24,270 bases of DNA from Flavobacterium psychrophilum (GTDB lineage Bacteria > Bacteroidota > Bacteroidia > Flavobacteriales > Flavobacteriaceae): the NCBI GenBank assembly GCA_020720185.1, contig DYPB01000023.1, positions 1 through 24,270 of the forward strand. The letters are read 5' to 3'. Both the position numbers and the translations under genes were made by a program. Shown piece after piece: positions 24,130 through 24,270 of this stretch (position 1 is the first letter of the stretch; each line of letters starts with the position of its first letter). The notes beneath the pieces were generated by a model. It was not told the DNA's origin. It did not search any database and saw only the letters and a program-made list of their open reading frames with translations.

Positions 24130-24162
24130 CAAAGATATACATTTTTATTTATACAATACAAA
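24130..24162 (-). promoter_or_regulatory. Promoter candidate for the small exported protein and the downstream envelope genes
   Basis: On the minus strand TTTG (24162-24159), a 21-nt spacer and TATCTTTG (24137-24130) match the Bacteroidota promoter pattern. It lies about 100 nt before the start at 24029 and could drive the whole 24029-19689 run. Confidence 0.55.
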
Positions 24163-24270
24163 TTTTTTTTTTTTATAAAATGTAAATATCGTGCCTATCA
24201 GTTGTTTAGATTTAACCCTAAACTCGCAACAGACTTTATAAAAACCCCTAAACCTTTTGAAAACAAAAGG

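Noticed and set aside
1..24270. CRISPR array, tRNA/rRNA genes, toxin-antitoxin pair, phage genes
   Set aside because: I looked for regularly spaced repeats, tRNA cloverleaf ends and short overlapping gene pairs and found none. Nearly all the sequence is assigned to ordinary chromosomal genes.

Overview
This window is AT-rich chromosomal DNA from a member of the Bacteroidota, most likely a Flavobacterium-like Flavobacteriaceae. The evidence is a TonB-dependent receptor with a carboxypeptidase-like N-terminal domain, a type IX secretion system (T9SS) plug protein, a secreted protein with a type A T9SS sorting domain, a protein of the IPExxxVDY family beside pyruvate kinase, and several promoter candidates of the Bacteroidota form TTG-N(17-23)-TAnnTTTG. 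I see no rRNA, tRNA, CRISPR array, prophage or complete insertion sequence. Most of the window looks like core chromosome.

Layout. Positions 1-4005 (+) hold a small four-helix membrane protein of unknown function, a 958-residue TonB-dependent receptor closed by a strong terminator, a possible 54-residue ORF and a YbjQ-family protein. Positions 4029-9424 (-) hold, in transcription order, a TolC-like outer-membrane protein, an HlyD/MacA-type adaptor, a T9SS plug protein and aminopeptidase P. The spacing is close enough for one transcript. No inner-membrane pump gene accompanies the first two. The gap at 9425-9863 carries a 170-bp element with perfect 20-bp terminal inverted repeats, probably a non-autonomous transposable element.

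Positions 9864-12663 (-) hold a cystathionine gamma-synthase/lyase-type PLP enzyme and a pair transcribed as guanylate kinase then an extended SDR epimerase/reductase. The guanylate kinase leader (12664-12832) contains a good promoter candidate and complementary segments that could form alternative hairpins. Positions 13041-17081 hold a YdfG-like SDR (+), a DAO-family FAD oxidoreductase (-), and an IPExxxVDY-type protein followed 4 nt later by pyruvate kinase (+). Positions 17097-19499 (-) hold uvrC followed by nadD.

Positions 19689-24029 (-) look like a cell-envelope module. In transcription order it has a 70-residue protein shaped like a CTERM sorting substrate, an 839-residue T9SS cargo that appears to start at TTG, and an OmpA-family peptidoglycan-binding protein. 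A strong terminator-like hairpin lies only 22 nt before the ompA-like start codon, and no separate promoter is visible there. This suggests partial read-through (attenuation) from cargo gene to OmpA gene.

The least ordinary points are the 170-bp inverted-repeat element, the small CTERM-like protein beside the T9SS cargo, the hairpin before the OmpA gene, and the gmk leader. I found no complete, clearly new multi-gene system.
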